From: Septoria linicola
Taxonomy: Eukaryota; Ascomycota; Dothideomycetes; Mycosphaerellales; Mycosphaerellaceae
DNA length: 64,000 nt
Direction: 5' to 3'
Assembly: GCA_024114885.1 (NCBI GenBank)
Contig: CP099420.1
Coordinates: 1,240,001 to 1,304,000 of the forward strand
Shown here: positions 24,103 to 35,024 of the stretch, in pieces
Numbering within the stretch: position 1 is the first letter of the stretch
Layout of the letters: every line of letters begins with the position of its first letter
Notes under the pieces: generated by a model
The model's database searches: none
The model's input: only the letters and a program-made list of their open reading frames with translations
What the model was told of the DNA's origin: nothing
Program-made: the position numbers and the translations under genes

Positions 24103-25084
24103 TCACTCCAGGCATATGTGACTGAAAACTTCCGCAGTAACGAGAATCTGGTGCATGCCATCCGCAATCCCCTGGCCAAGAGTGTAAGCAAGACCCGGAG
24201 AAGTGACAAGGGCCACAGTCTCATTGTCGCCTGTGCTGTACGCTGGGCACATAGTCTTGACATCCAGCTTCTCACCATGTGCTGGCCAGATGAATGAATG
24301 TGCGAGTCCAGAATTGACCAAATCCATCTTGAGTGACAATGCGCTGCTCAGGAACAACTTGAGTGAAGCACTAAATCCAAGCTCCCAGTTGCTCATGGCC
24401 TCGATCTTGACGTCACCGTTCAGCGCCATAGCGACAGCAAGTATGCGCTCAACTATTGGACGTAGAATCTCCAGGAGCTTCTCACATATGCTGTTGATGT
24501 AATTCCGATTGATAGACGAAGTTCCATCGCTGAGAGTGGTGTCAAGACTTGTTGAGATAACAGTGCGAGCTTCCATACGAGCATTGTTTGCCATTCCCAA
24601 TACAGTCGAAAGCATGCCGCGTAACATGGAAAATGTGCCTGCACCGAATCAGTACGGACAAAGCTCGGTTTCCAACATCCTTAACCTGTGTGCGAGGTAT
24701 TTCCAAGTGTTGCGCAAAATCCAGTTGTGACTCGAGATCTGTTTCGAGAATTGTCTCTGTGGTGAATGCCGAAATGAGTGCTCGTAGTAGATCATATGCT
24801 CTCAGTAGGTGAGCGTTGACCAATTTTCGAGCTGATTCGTTGTAACGATCTCCTAGGCAGATCTTCATGAACTTCTCGGAGCTCCCAGTCAAAGCACCAC
24901 AGACGGCGCTGCTCTGATTGATGTCCAGGCGCAGTGTACCGAAGAGTTGCAAACAGCTCTGCTCAGACTAACGAGCCAAGCTTGCCATGTCAGCCTTGAA
25001 TCGTTGAAGGTCGAGACTCGTTCGCTGCTGCAGATTGCCTGTAGTGGGCTCACCGCTAGCGTCCTGAGCTTCAGTTGAGGCCAT
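24103..25084 (-). pseudogene. Hypothetical paralogue, broken by in-frame TAG
   Basis: The ATG at 25084 begins MASTEAQDASGEPTTG. After 38 codons a TAG (24968-24970) interrupts a frame that carries on with good protein-like sequence (LFGTLRLDINQSSAVCGALTG) and has no ATG of its own. A second block, in another frame from about 24640 to 24103, begins near MLRGMLSTVLGMANN. The obvious donor (GTTAAG after CACACAG) and acceptor (GTGCAG) do not keep phase, so there may also be a frameshift. The C-terminal part matches the pattern of the neighbouring gene: KLLEILRPIVE, a Trp, ALSLKMDL, H-FIW and VALVTSPGL. The two genes look like an old tandem duplication. Function is unknown. Confidence 0.45.
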
Positions 25085-26156
25085 GGTCGTGGTATGCAAG
25101 GGCACGAAGGTGGTATCAACGGATCAAGGTGGACGATGGACTGACCGCACAGCTAAGTGCCAACAGAAGCAGCGATTAACAAGCGCATGGGCCAGGAACG
25201 CCGGGATCAAACCACACGCTGGACCAAGGGTAGAAGCCTTCGCGAAGCGTAGAGAAACACCAGAGATAGCTAACCGCTTGTTTGGGGACCAGTGTGTCCA
25301 GCGCCGACAGATCCGCCCAGAAAAGTACTTGTTCACTGCATTCCTAGGTGGCTCGCGCCCGCGACATTACATGTGGTTCCATCGCAAAGACCAGACTAAC
25401 GACAGATCAAGGGTCGATCTCTCATCGCGCAAGCAATTGCCCGCGTATCAAGGACGACCGACACCTAGCTGCGCAGGCACATGAGAGCTCATCCAATAAC
25501 GACCTAGAGGCTCACTTGGTCATCGGCGACTGAGATGGCAACGTGCACGACTTCATCGGTCTTTGCGTATCCGCCCGGGAAGCAGCAGACTGCAGCATAT
25601 AGATTGCATGCAGCTGTTGGCGCTTTGCTGGTCTGAGGTCTGCAGACGACGTGTTTGTTTTCACTTCCCGCGCTTCGCGCCGCCTGCCGGGCTTGGCAAG
25701 TCTGCCCCGGTCACTTCCTACTACGCGTCGTGCACCAGAGACATGCCTTTACGCGTGCCCAAGCAAGATCAACTCGCTGCATCCTGTGAGACGGGCGAAC
25801 CAGAGCCAATATGATACGGTGACGCTGCACGCACAGCATACACGATGTCCGCAAGCCACATGCCGCCCTTTAGCTGCTGTTTGTCCAACATCGTGCTCAA
25901 TGGACTATCAAGCGTGTATTTCTCACGGAAAGTGGCATCGTAGGCGGCGCAGGTGCACGTAGGTATGTCTCAAGGTGGTGGGTCGCTTCATGCATGCATG
26001 CTGCCAATCCGCTGTGGACATCTCGTTCGCATGGCAGATCAGCTTCTACTGCTTGTCACCTTTGATCTGTGGCGCTTCCCCGTTCAGCATCACATTGCCA
26101 CTTCCTGTTCTCATACTGTCCGCGAGCACACTAGAGACGATTGCTCTCGTGGAGTC
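25085..26156. other. Intergenic, no gene seen
   Basis: About 1.07 kb between the broken paralogue and the Hsp70-like gene, which point away from each other. The first coding exon and start codon of the Hsp70-like gene may be hidden here. I see no other feature. Confidence 0.3.
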
Positions 26157-28634
26157 TCATCGATTATACATCTGCTTAGATGTAGGCAGTCGTCACGTTA
26201 AATGCTGGTCGAAGCATGTCCCGGCTGGCAAGCATGTCCACGAGGTGAAAGCATATTGCATGCAGCTCGAAGATGGTTATCCGAAGATCGAACAACAACT
26301 CCTGCTGTTGCCGGATGATCAGGGTGAAGACAAATCGTTGTGGGGCCACGAGGTTACAGAACATATACGGCTTCATCCTGAAGACAGCCTCAGGGTCATA
26401 GACAACCTGAAGCTCGTCCTTTGCCCCGAATACGCAGATCACGACGCCGTCCAACACATTCGAGGCGTTTTTGGCTGCCCTCCTGGCGAAGCTGCTATCG
26501 GGAACTTCAGACGACTCTACACGCTGATCTTGAAGAAAGCTTGGGCTGGGTGTGTAGGATTCTACAACAGGATATCAGATGTTGACTTCGCGCGAAGCCT
26601 GCAGAATACTGGACCACCATCGCCACTGAGGTCAAGATAACTATTCCAGCAATGGTAAGTGGCCAGTGTCTTGTTGCGCTGTGTGACTCCATGCTAACTT
26701 TTCCAGTGGGACGAAGATGCTCGAAGTGTCATGACACAGGCAGCAGCTGATGCTGGCTTCCCAGATTGTCGCCTATATCTGGAGCCGCTGTGCGTGGCAG
26801 CAGCAGAGATGACAAAATTGCAAGCCGCTGGCAATCTTCAGGTGATTTATATTTGCAACATCAGCTAGCTTTGAATGCTGCTAATTCGTTCAGTACGGCG
26901 ACACAATGCTCCTTATAGACATTGGCTACTTTACTATCGTGCGACTGCTTGACGCTCCATACTTCGATTCAGACTAATCGAGAAGCAGGACTTCGCGCTC
27001 GCACGGATAGATGCTCCTTCGCCCTCTACCAAGCAACCCACAATGGTCCCGGTCGGTGTGCCGGCGGGTAAATATGCATGCATTTTGGGTCATCTCTTAC
27101 TATTTGCTGACGCTCTTAAGGCCAAGCTCTTGGTTGCCACATTGTTCATACGCTCGCGTGGAGTTAGTTCCAGTCCTGCAAAGATGTCCAAGAAAAGGGC
27201 GGCATCAAGAGATGTCGAGCATTGTTGGGCGATTTCCCCGAAACCAATATGAGGCAACAATTCTTTCGCTACATCGAAGACAACATGAAGCAGCCACACC
27301 ACAGAGACTTCCCAATCCTCATCGATGCAATCGACAAACTCAAAGCAGGATGTACACGCAGCTTGACTTTCTTGTTTCCAGGGTGAGCCGAAGTTTTTGA
27401 CTTTCCACCACATTCGAACGAGCTGACGATGTTCAACCCAGTGATGTGCTGAAAAACTGTTTGACCACGTGGGCTTCCCGAATCACAGTATCTACCGTGT
27501 CATTCACTCAGGGCGAGCAGTTTCAACACCTCAGCGTAAGTTCTGGACGAAAAGGCTGGGCGAGAGAGACGATTGTTGATACACGACTAGGTTCATTACG
27601 GCCACCTTACTGGTGGTAGATCGCAGAACGCTTTTGTGCTTGCAAAGTTGATGACTACCCTCGCTTCGATGCGGATTGATGTGCGAAAGCCCGACTCTGC
27701 CGAGGCCGACATGGCTGTTGCCCGAGGTGGTTTGGAGCAGTATCCAAGAAATGAAGCAGACGTTCTGCCTGAAGGTTACTTCTATGTGACTTGGGATGAA
27801 CCATATCATCAGAACCGGCACAAAGACATCCAGATGAAGTGGACACCCGATCCCTCCAAGCGGACGAGAAACCTTCATGCCACGAAAACACTTACTCCTC
27901 ACCTCGCGACATCGTCTTTGGAGAATCCAGGGAAGTGGTTTGCGGTCGATCGAATTCAGCTCGTGTACCAGCATGACCCCACGAACCCACAAGAGTCTCG
28001 CTGCCTGGCAATGGAGTTCCCGATCGACGAGGACTTCAACACAGAGCTCAGATTCGACATATACTTCTCCCGCGTTGCCCACAAGAATGGCCACGCATTA
28101 TGGAGCAGTGACGGCGCCATTAAGTCTGAGTTCACCAAGTTTCGCGTCCAGCTTACAGATGTCGATGTTGACTGGTCCAGCCACAATTTCGAGAGGTACT
28201 TGAATGAAGGCAAGTCCTATTTCAACGTGCAAGGCTTAATTGAGGTAAGTGGTTCTGCACAACAGCTACACCTGACTGTCAAGCTTCTGGCACCAGACCA
28301 GATCATAAAGTACCACGAGTCGAGTTCAAGTAAGCAACAAGATGATTTGGATCTGTGTCCCGACACAAAAGTTGAGCACAAGATTATTGCTACCGTTCGC
28401 AGCGAGATTTGGCATACGCATCGAAGCCACAAGCTTGCAGTCGGAAGCCATGCGCCCATTGCCGTAAGAGACAAGGACAAAGACAGGTCTTCGGCTCGTG
28501 ATGGAAAGAAGCGGCGATTTGACGACAGAACCACGCCATCTATGTCAAAGAGGACGAAGGCCAATCCGCGCATGACTGGACCTGAGCTTACTGCAGGCGC
28601 GCAACAGCGAGGCGGTCGCGAGATACCACTGTAG
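26157..28634 (+). CDS. Hsp70-like actin-fold ATPase, multi-exon, start unresolved
   Basis: Blocks in several frames line up with the fungal Hsp70-like family: SHRLYICLDVGSRHVK in place of the first phosphate loop, a WGHEVTEH block, EVKITIPAMWDEDARSVM (the ITVPA-W motif) spliced across a 61 bp intron (26655-26706), DCRLYLEPLCVAAAEM, GDTMLLIDIGYFTI, and HYGHLTGGRSQNAFVL before SAEADMAVARGGL. Introns near 26570-26590, 26842-26894 and 27539-27594 are supported by phase; others around 26940-27420 are not settled. The usual DFGTT loop is changed to DVGSR, so ATP use may be lost. The C-terminus is basic and charged (GKKRRFDDR). These proteins are of unknown role in fungi, some linked to stress or incompatibility. 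The frame stops at TAG 28632-28634 but continues beyond. Confidence 0.55.
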
Positions 28635-28667
28635 ACACAGGAGAGTGCTCAAGCCGGTCTCCACTGC

Positions 28668-29126
28668 ATGAAGCACGACTACCACCGTGACATGACTACC
28701 CCGGATGAACGCAGGCTGGCCTCTTCGAAGCCATCTATGTCACCGGCACGCAGGATCAAATATCGTGCATCTTCCTCACCAAATGCTGATGGCGACGAAT
28801 CGGACGATGACACGGTACCCAGCGAAATCAGCCATGTCGAAGAGAACAATTCAAACAGCGTTGGCCAGTTATCCAACAGGCTCTGGGGACCGCAAACTCC
28901 GGGACCGTCAAACGCAGGCTCAGATGATCGCGCCATGCAATGTAAGAGAGCTGGTGATGCGGCGTCTCATCGCTCGCTTCCAGCTTCGCACGCTCACATG
29001 TTCGCTGGTGGCAGTCTACTCACGCCCCCAGAGCTGCGCGTCTCGACGCGGGAAAGGACCGCCAGCGCTGCAGAGGTGGATGGTATTCTCGACAAGTTTG
29101 CAGATGGTACACTGTTCGAGGACTGA
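28668..29126 (+). CDS. Hypothetical Ser-rich ORF, perhaps the cut-off tail of the Hsp70-like gene
   Basis: This 152-codon frame starts at ATG 28668 and is in the same frame as the end of the Hsp70-like gene, 33 bp downstream of its TAG, with no other stop between. The sequence is polar and disordered (SSSPNADGDESDDDTVPSE) and ends in a possible short helix, EVDGILDKFADGTLFED. It may be the original C-terminus of the Hsp70-like protein cut off by a CAG to TAG change, or an independent small gene, or not expressed. No domain is recognised. Confidence 0.35.
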   Translation: MKHDYHRDMTTPDERRLASSKPSMSPARRIKYRASSSPNADGDESDDDTVPSEISHVEENNSNSVGQLSNRLWGPQTPGPSNAGSDDRAMQCKRAGDAASHRSLPASHAHMFAGGSLLTPPELRVSTRERTASAAEVDGILDKFADGTLFED

Positions 29127-30023
29127 GTATATTGGCCATCATGCGCTTGGCCTCTACGCGAAGAGGGAGATCATAAGCTTCATTTTCAATTTCCACAGGA
29201 GAGTCTCCAGAATCGATGTAGAGTGAATGTACATGTTGCAATAGCTGGTGAACATCGTGTCAGATTTTAAACTCTCGGTGGTCGGCTGGGTCGGCTGCGG
29301 TGGAACATCAATGCTTCGATCCAGTCATCGGAAACGTTTCCGCGTCACAAATCTTTGCTAAATAGTCACAATACTCACTGTGCTCAGGGTGTGCTTCCAT
29401 CATTTCACTTGATTCATCACTAAGCAATAGGAAAGCTCATCAAATGCTAGCAGCACGGACCCGTGATGACATTCCGACCCTCGCGAGCTGTTGCGAGCTC
29501 AGACAAAAAGTGGCAATCCGGACTGCGCGAAATCCTAACTGATGTCATACTTAGCTGTGGTCTCCTAGAGATTTCTAGCAATATGTCTGATGTCAACGGC
29601 TCTTCCATGGCTCACTCTCATCGTTTCTTCTGCCTCGCTTGCCATTCGTTCCAGGCGTTTGCTTGTCGGCTTGGCAGTGTTGCTTGTATCTGTCGCGGCA
29701 TCTTCGCGGCCATCGCGGCACCGACTTGTCGTACGACGTCAAGGACTACTGTTGGGCTTCATCAGCAGTTGATGATTCTGTAATCAGCCTTGCGGTGCAC
29801 AGGTGCATCGAGCGGACTGAGGTCCGTGGTTTCATGTCATTCGGTTTCATGATCGACCTTTCCAAATCTGTTCGCAACCCGATTATCTCCTGCAAGATCT
29901 AACAGCAGTGCCGAATCTGGAAATTTTGCGACGCATCATCCTGGCTATCGACGCTGTGCAATACGAGGTCCATCCCAACAAGGCATCAGTCCTGGCAGTC
30001 AGTATAGGCAGTCAGTATAGGCA
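29127..30023. other. Intergenic and MFS promoter region
   Basis: About 900 bp with no convincing gene. A perfect 13 bp tandem duplication (GGCAGTCAGTATA) lies at 29994-30019, ending 4 bp before the MFS start codon, so it falls in its leader. Confidence 0.4.
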
Positions 30024-32067
30024 ATGGATCCAGAAAAAGCACATCGAGGCTTGTCGAGGCAGGCGACTTCAGACTCAGAAATGAACACTACCGGTCCGAA
30101 AGAGGAAATAGAATCACCAGAACGACCTCTATCGCCAGAACCAGAACTGGACGAAGATGATCGCGCCGCTCAGGACGCGTCCTTGACAAAGACGAAATCA
30201 CTTGAGCAACAAGTCTCGCTCCCACGAGAAATCCTTGTTGTGGGCCTCATCGCTCTAGCACAATTCACAACGCAAGTCGGCCTGGGTCAAACGTTGTCCA
30301 TCTTGCATGTGATAGGCAACGACTTTGGTGTCACGAATCCAGGAACTTTGGCCTGGCTCATCGCTGGCTATTCGCTGACAGTGGGAACATTTATCCTGTT
30401 CACCGGTCGACTAGGTGACCTGTTCGGCTGGAAGAAGATGCTGATTCTTGGGTATTGTTGGTTCGGGCTATGGTCTATGATTGCTGGACTGTCCGTATAT
30501 TCCAATCACGTACTGTTCGTGTTTGCACGGGTGTTCCAAGGCATCGGGCCTGCTATGTGCTTGCCGAATGGTCTTGCGTTGCTGGGAGGACTCTATGGAC
30601 CTGGAAAGAGGAAGAACATGGCGTTTGCCATCTTCGGCGCTTGTGCACCTGGTGGCTCTATCGTCGGCGCAGCATTCGCCAGTGTCTTTGCACTGGCGTG
30701 GTGGCCGTGGACCTTCTGGTCATTTGCCATCGCACTTTTTGTGATTGCTGGTGTTGCCGCGTGGGCGATCCCAGACCCACAGAGTCACAAGCCAGGACTT
30801 AGTGGCCATCAACTGTTTTCATGGGCTGCTGTGTGGGAGCTTGACCTCCTTGGGGCTTTCACAGGCATTCTTGCCCTGGTGCTTTTCAATTACAGTTGGA
30901 ATCAGGCGCCGCTTGTCGGATGGGGCAATGCACAATGCATTGTTACCCTCATTGCCGGTGTTCTCCTGATGCCTGTATTCTTCTGGGTAGAGATCTCCAT
31001 TGCTCGCAACCCACTCCTGCCGATGGAAGTCTTCACAGCCAGCAATGGATTTGTGTTGGCGTGTGTCGCGCTCGGCTGGGCCAACTTTGGTAAGACTTGT
31101 TCGATATCACCAATCCTAATCATGCTAACCTAGATTCCTTCGCCAGGTATATGGATCTTCTATTTCTGGCAGATTCTGCAGGAGCTTAGAGGTGCTTCTC
31201 CACTTCTAGCTTCAGCGTACCTCTCGCCAGTCACCATCTTCGGCGCCGTGGCAGCTGTCGTGACTGGCGTGTTGATGCACAAGACACGACCTGCTGTGAT
31301 AATGATCATAGCCCTATGCGCTTTCATGACCGGATCGATCCTGATCGCCACCTTACCAGTAACTCAGATCTACTGGGCGCAGATATTCGTCACGACGATC
31401 ATCACTCCATTCGGCATGGACATGAGCTTTCCTGCTGCGACGCTTGTAGTTTCGGACTCGGTACAGAAGTCGAAGCAGGGGGTTGCTGCTAGTCTTGTGA
31501 ATACGATTGTGAGTTGTCTTCCAGTCTTCTTCTGCTGATGTCCTTGGGCGCGAGTCTGGGATGATCCTGTCCCGGAATGGCAGCTTTTGTGGCTGTTCAG
31601 CATGAACTTTGCCTCTATGGACTCTTTCAAACTGCTCGACCTGCGTTTGCAAGAAATGTTTCTCTTCCAGACTTGCCGCTGGCGGAATGTTCTTGGGGAT
31701 TCCGAACAGGCTGTGCCGAATGGATTTCCTACGAGCTTCGGCCAATCCTTCGATCGTTTCGCACGACCTCATCGCCGCTGCTACGTGTTCCATGCTAATT
31801 CGTCTTGGTACACAGGTCAATTACAGTATTTCGCTCGGACTTGGTTTCGCAGGCACGGTGGAAGTGCACGTAAACAATGGAGGCCAGACAATGGCCGACA
31901 TTTTACATGGTTATCGAGGAGCAATGTATGTGGCCATTGGGTTGTCCGGACTGGGAATCTTGTTGGCAATCTTGTTTTTGCTGAAGAGTTTGCGGGACGA
32001 GCGGAAGATGGCAAGGCGAAACCCAGCACCAGGCAAGGAGGGCATAGCGACTCATTCCGATCAATAG
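30024..32067 (+). CDS. MFS drug/H+ antiporter (DHA2, ATR1-like)
   Basis: Exons are 30024-31089, 31147-31508 and 31816-32067, giving 559 in-phase residues. After a 70-residue acidic cytosolic tail come about fourteen hydrophobic helices. The loop between helices 2 and 3 has GRLGDLFGWKK, the major-facilitator motif A, and helix 4-5 has FARVFQGIGPAMCLPNGLALLG, close to DHA2 motifs B and C. The C-terminal part has VNYSISLGLGFAGTVEVH. The closest known type is the yeast ATR1/YMR279C group of plasma-membrane exporters for toxic small molecules or borate. The substrate cannot be told from sequence. Intron 1 is 57 bp; intron 2 is 307 bp, far longer than others nearby. Confidence 0.85.
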
Positions 32068-32904
32068 ACGTTTGCACATGAAGTTTCCAAGCAGTCCTCG
32101 TCTGCATTCACCGAGGATGTCGGTCGTGAGAGACATGTAAGTACACAGAACTGAGAAAGATGACGAGGCAAAATGGCGGACGAAGTAGCAAAGCGTAGAC
32201 AACATGGGTTGCATGCTCATGCTTGTGTCTCCCGTCAGATTGGCCATGACAGAAGCCAATCGAGGGATCGCACAGCATGAATCAGGTAGAGACTCAGTTA
32301 GGTTCTATCGAAGTATGCTTAAACAGCTTGAAGAACCTCATGTACACTCCTTTTAGGCGTAGTTAGTGACGGCCAGGCAACCTGGACGATCCCTTGACGC
32401 CCTCTAAATGGTATAGTTGTTACCTGTACAAGAAGGTTACTAACTCGAGATAGCTAGACTGGGTGGTTCCCAGGATGGCCGTTAGTACGCTTAAAAACAG
32501 TGTAAGCACGAGATGTTATGGCGACTGCGCTGACCAGTGGTGGTCGAAGATTATTGTGCCTGTGAGTGGTGCAATGGGCACAGTCATCAAGCTTGGCAAG
32601 CATTGATGCGACCATCAATCTGCTGCGAAACATTGCCAGAGAGTCTGCAGCAAAAGACCTCGTCCCATTCATGTATCCGCGGACAGAGATGTCAATTCTT
32701 GCCATATTCAGCAATTTTACAAGAAGAATTAGCACGGAGACAAGACTGTGAGCTTGAAAGTGAGACCTGGCGCAGATCGGACTCCGTTCGGCGAAGCACG
32801 ACGGCAGCCATCGGGTGTCACTGTGGGCTGATCGGCAATGCATCGCATCCATCCTCGGTGGCGGCGTCGTTTCTTCCATCTACCGACATGCTGACGAACA
32901 AGGT
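32068..32904. other. Intergenic, no gene seen
   Basis: About 840 bp between the MFS gene and the zinc-cluster regulator. It should carry the regulator's promoter. An upstream in-frame ATG at 32815 could extend the regulator by 30 residues. Confidence 0.35.
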
Positions 32905-34734
32905 ATGCCACTACGGAGTACCGGCTGTCTGAAGTGCAGACAGCGAAAGATCCGATGCGACGAAACCAGGCCCGGCTGCAAGAAGTGTGAGGTCCACGGC
33001 GTTGCCTGTCCGGGCTACAAGACCAAGAATAAAGGCGACGTCGAGTTTCACGATCAAACCGACCAGACAGTGCAGCGCATAAAAGCCGATATTGCCATCC
33101 ACAATGAGCTGAAGAGACTCGGCAAGCCGACCAGATCGGACTCCTCTGCGGCCACAACTCCGGACAAACTCACGTTCCAATGGACGGGCCTCGATTTTGG
33201 AACACAACCACCTCCCTCACCACGATACACAGTGCCTGTTGCTCCTGTCATACCTGTGACCTTTGCTCCCAGTAATCCTATCTTTCACATTCACTCAACG
33301 GCAGCGACACGCATGCGGCTATATGACACATTCTTAAGCCTCTTCGTGCCGCACGATGTATCAACCCACGGAAGAGGCTTGTGGTCCTCGCACAAACGAT
33401 TTCTCATCCGGCTCATGGCTCTGCCCAAACCTAGACCATCACTGTCTCATGCTCTTGATGCTCTGACATTGGTTCAGATTGGATCCATTCACCAGGACAG
33501 ACAGGTCCTGAACAAAGCAGTTGAAGCGTATACGAAGTCACTTCGAAGTCTTGCAGTTGCATTATCCAAGCCCGAGAGTGTCCACGATGACACCATACTG
33601 GCTACGATCTGCATCTTGAGCTCGTGCGAGTTTTACACGCACTTCAGATCGGAAGGTCAATCGTGGATCAGTCATCAACAGGGCATGCAGCGCCTTCTCA
33701 ATACGCGTGGTCCGACTTCGATGATGAGTAGCTCTCTAGCTGTGCATCTGTTTTTCCAGATTACGACTAGTTCTGTCGCCATGTCATTGATGCTTCGGAA
33801 ATCAGATCCGTATGCAGCCGAGATGTGGAGGAGTCTTGAAGCCAAGGCAGCCATACACGATGACTACAGCGAGTCGAATCGACTGGGTCTCCAACTTCCT
33901 GCACTTCTGGAACGCAACGACCGATTGGACCTGAACCATGCAGGATCTCTTGCCGATCTCGATGATCTGTTGTTCAACTGCGAACAAATGCAAGTAGAAA
34001 TGAGAGACAACCTGATGGGTATGCACGCCAAAGATGCCCAGGAAGAGAAGTCGTGGATCGCATTGGTTGAAATTGAGCACTTCCAGCCTTTCGCCTCGCT
34101 GGTACAGGATCAGACCATGACCAGAGCGTTCAGATTTCCAAGTTTTCAGACAGGGTACATCCATAGTTCGCACTGGGCACGCATGTTCATGCTTCGGAGA
34201 ACCATGAGATGTCTGCACGACACGAGGCAGCGATTAGTGCCTGGCTGGAGTCCTGCCAAGAAGGCAGTAGTTCTCGAGAAGGAACTTCTCTTTTATGTCT
34301 TGAGCCTGTGTCGACTTATTCCATTCTTTCTTGAAAAGGGACATGGAGCTGCAGGCGACATGTGTTGCTTCTTCATGATTCACACAGCGGAGCAATACTT
34401 TCGTTCCGAGGGCCATTGGCGATGGCTGCAGTGGATCAAACACGTATCCGAAAGAGTGTTTACAAAGGGAATGAGCATGCCTTTTGGTATCCAGCCCGGT
34501 GGCCACCCTGGTGCTGATGAGGTGTTTGTCCACGACGAGCGAAATGAGCTTGCATTCAACAAAATCGAATTTCCCAATGCGCCGCTTTTGTCAGATGTTG
34601 GACGAAAAGTGACTCCCCAAGGGACCGTCTGGATGCCTTCACGTCCAGCAAGCGCCTCTGCCACGCCATCGCCCACCTATAGCGGGAGTCCTGCCAATGT
34701 GTTACCTGGAGGTCGAGCACAATCTGGCGGATGA
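32905..34734 (+). CDS. Zn(II)2Cys6 transcription factor
   Basis: From ATG 32905 the protein has 609 residues. The fungal binuclear zinc cluster lies at residues 8-35, Cys 8, 11, 18, 25, 28 and 35 with spacing 2-6-6-2-6. A basic patch (KTKNK) and a linker follow. The rest resembles the fungal-specific factor domain 2 type, with helices such as MRLYDTFLSLFVPH and a Ser/Pro-rich tail. It is a nuclear DNA-binding regulator. The start was chosen because it places the cluster near the N-terminus; the upstream ATG at 32815 is possible. It lies between an MFS exporter and a xylose reductase on the same strand, so it may control one or both; that is inference. The upstream sequence AAGGTATG could also be a donor site. 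Confidence 0.85.
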   Translation: MPLRSTGCLKCRQRKIRCDETRPGCKKCEVHGVACPGYKTKNKGDVEFHDQTDQTVQRIKADIAIHNELKRLGKPTRSDSSAATTPDKLTFQWTGLDFGTQPPPSPRYTVPVAPVIPVTFAPSNPIFHIHSTAATRMRLYDTFLSLFVPHDVSTHGRGLWSSHKRFLIRLMALPKPRPSLSHALDALTLVQIGSIHQDRQVLNKAVEAYTKSLRSLAVALSKPESVHDDTILATICILSSCEFYTHFRSEGQSWISHQQGMQRLLNTRGPTSMMSSSLAVHLFFQITTSSVAMSLMLRKSDPYAAEMWRSLEAKAAIHDDYSESNRLGLQLPALLERNDRLDLNHAGSLADLDDLLFNCEQMQVEMRDNLMGMHAKDAQEEKSWIALVEIEHFQPFASLVQDQTMTRAFRFPSFQTGYIHSSHWARMFMLRRTMRCLHDTRQRLVPGWSPAKKAVVLEKELLFYVLSLCRLIPFFLEKGHGAAGDMCCFFMIHTAEQYFRSEGHWRWLQWIKHVSERVFTKGMSMPFGIQPGGHPGADEVFVHDERNELAFNKIEFPNAPLLSDVGRKVTPQGTVWMPSRPASASATPSPTYSGSPANVLPGGRAQSGG

Positions 34735-35024
34735 AGGCAGGACTTGTTTCGCAGATGCTCAAACAATAGCCTGAATGGGCCTGTCAAGCGCACGATATGT
34801 GACAATTCGGACTATCGGACCGTCACAGAAAAGCCCGCAGAGGAGGAAGCTGGAGCCTCCAGTTTCCACAATGACCCACCATAGCACAACGCAGAGCTGC
34901 GACGACCCACTTGTACAGCACCTCATATGTTGCCATTCTGGTCACAGTATTTGACTTGCACTGCAACGACTACACACCTGTTTGCCAGATTGTCGTCGAC
35001 ACACGCATTATACCAGTCTCCAAG

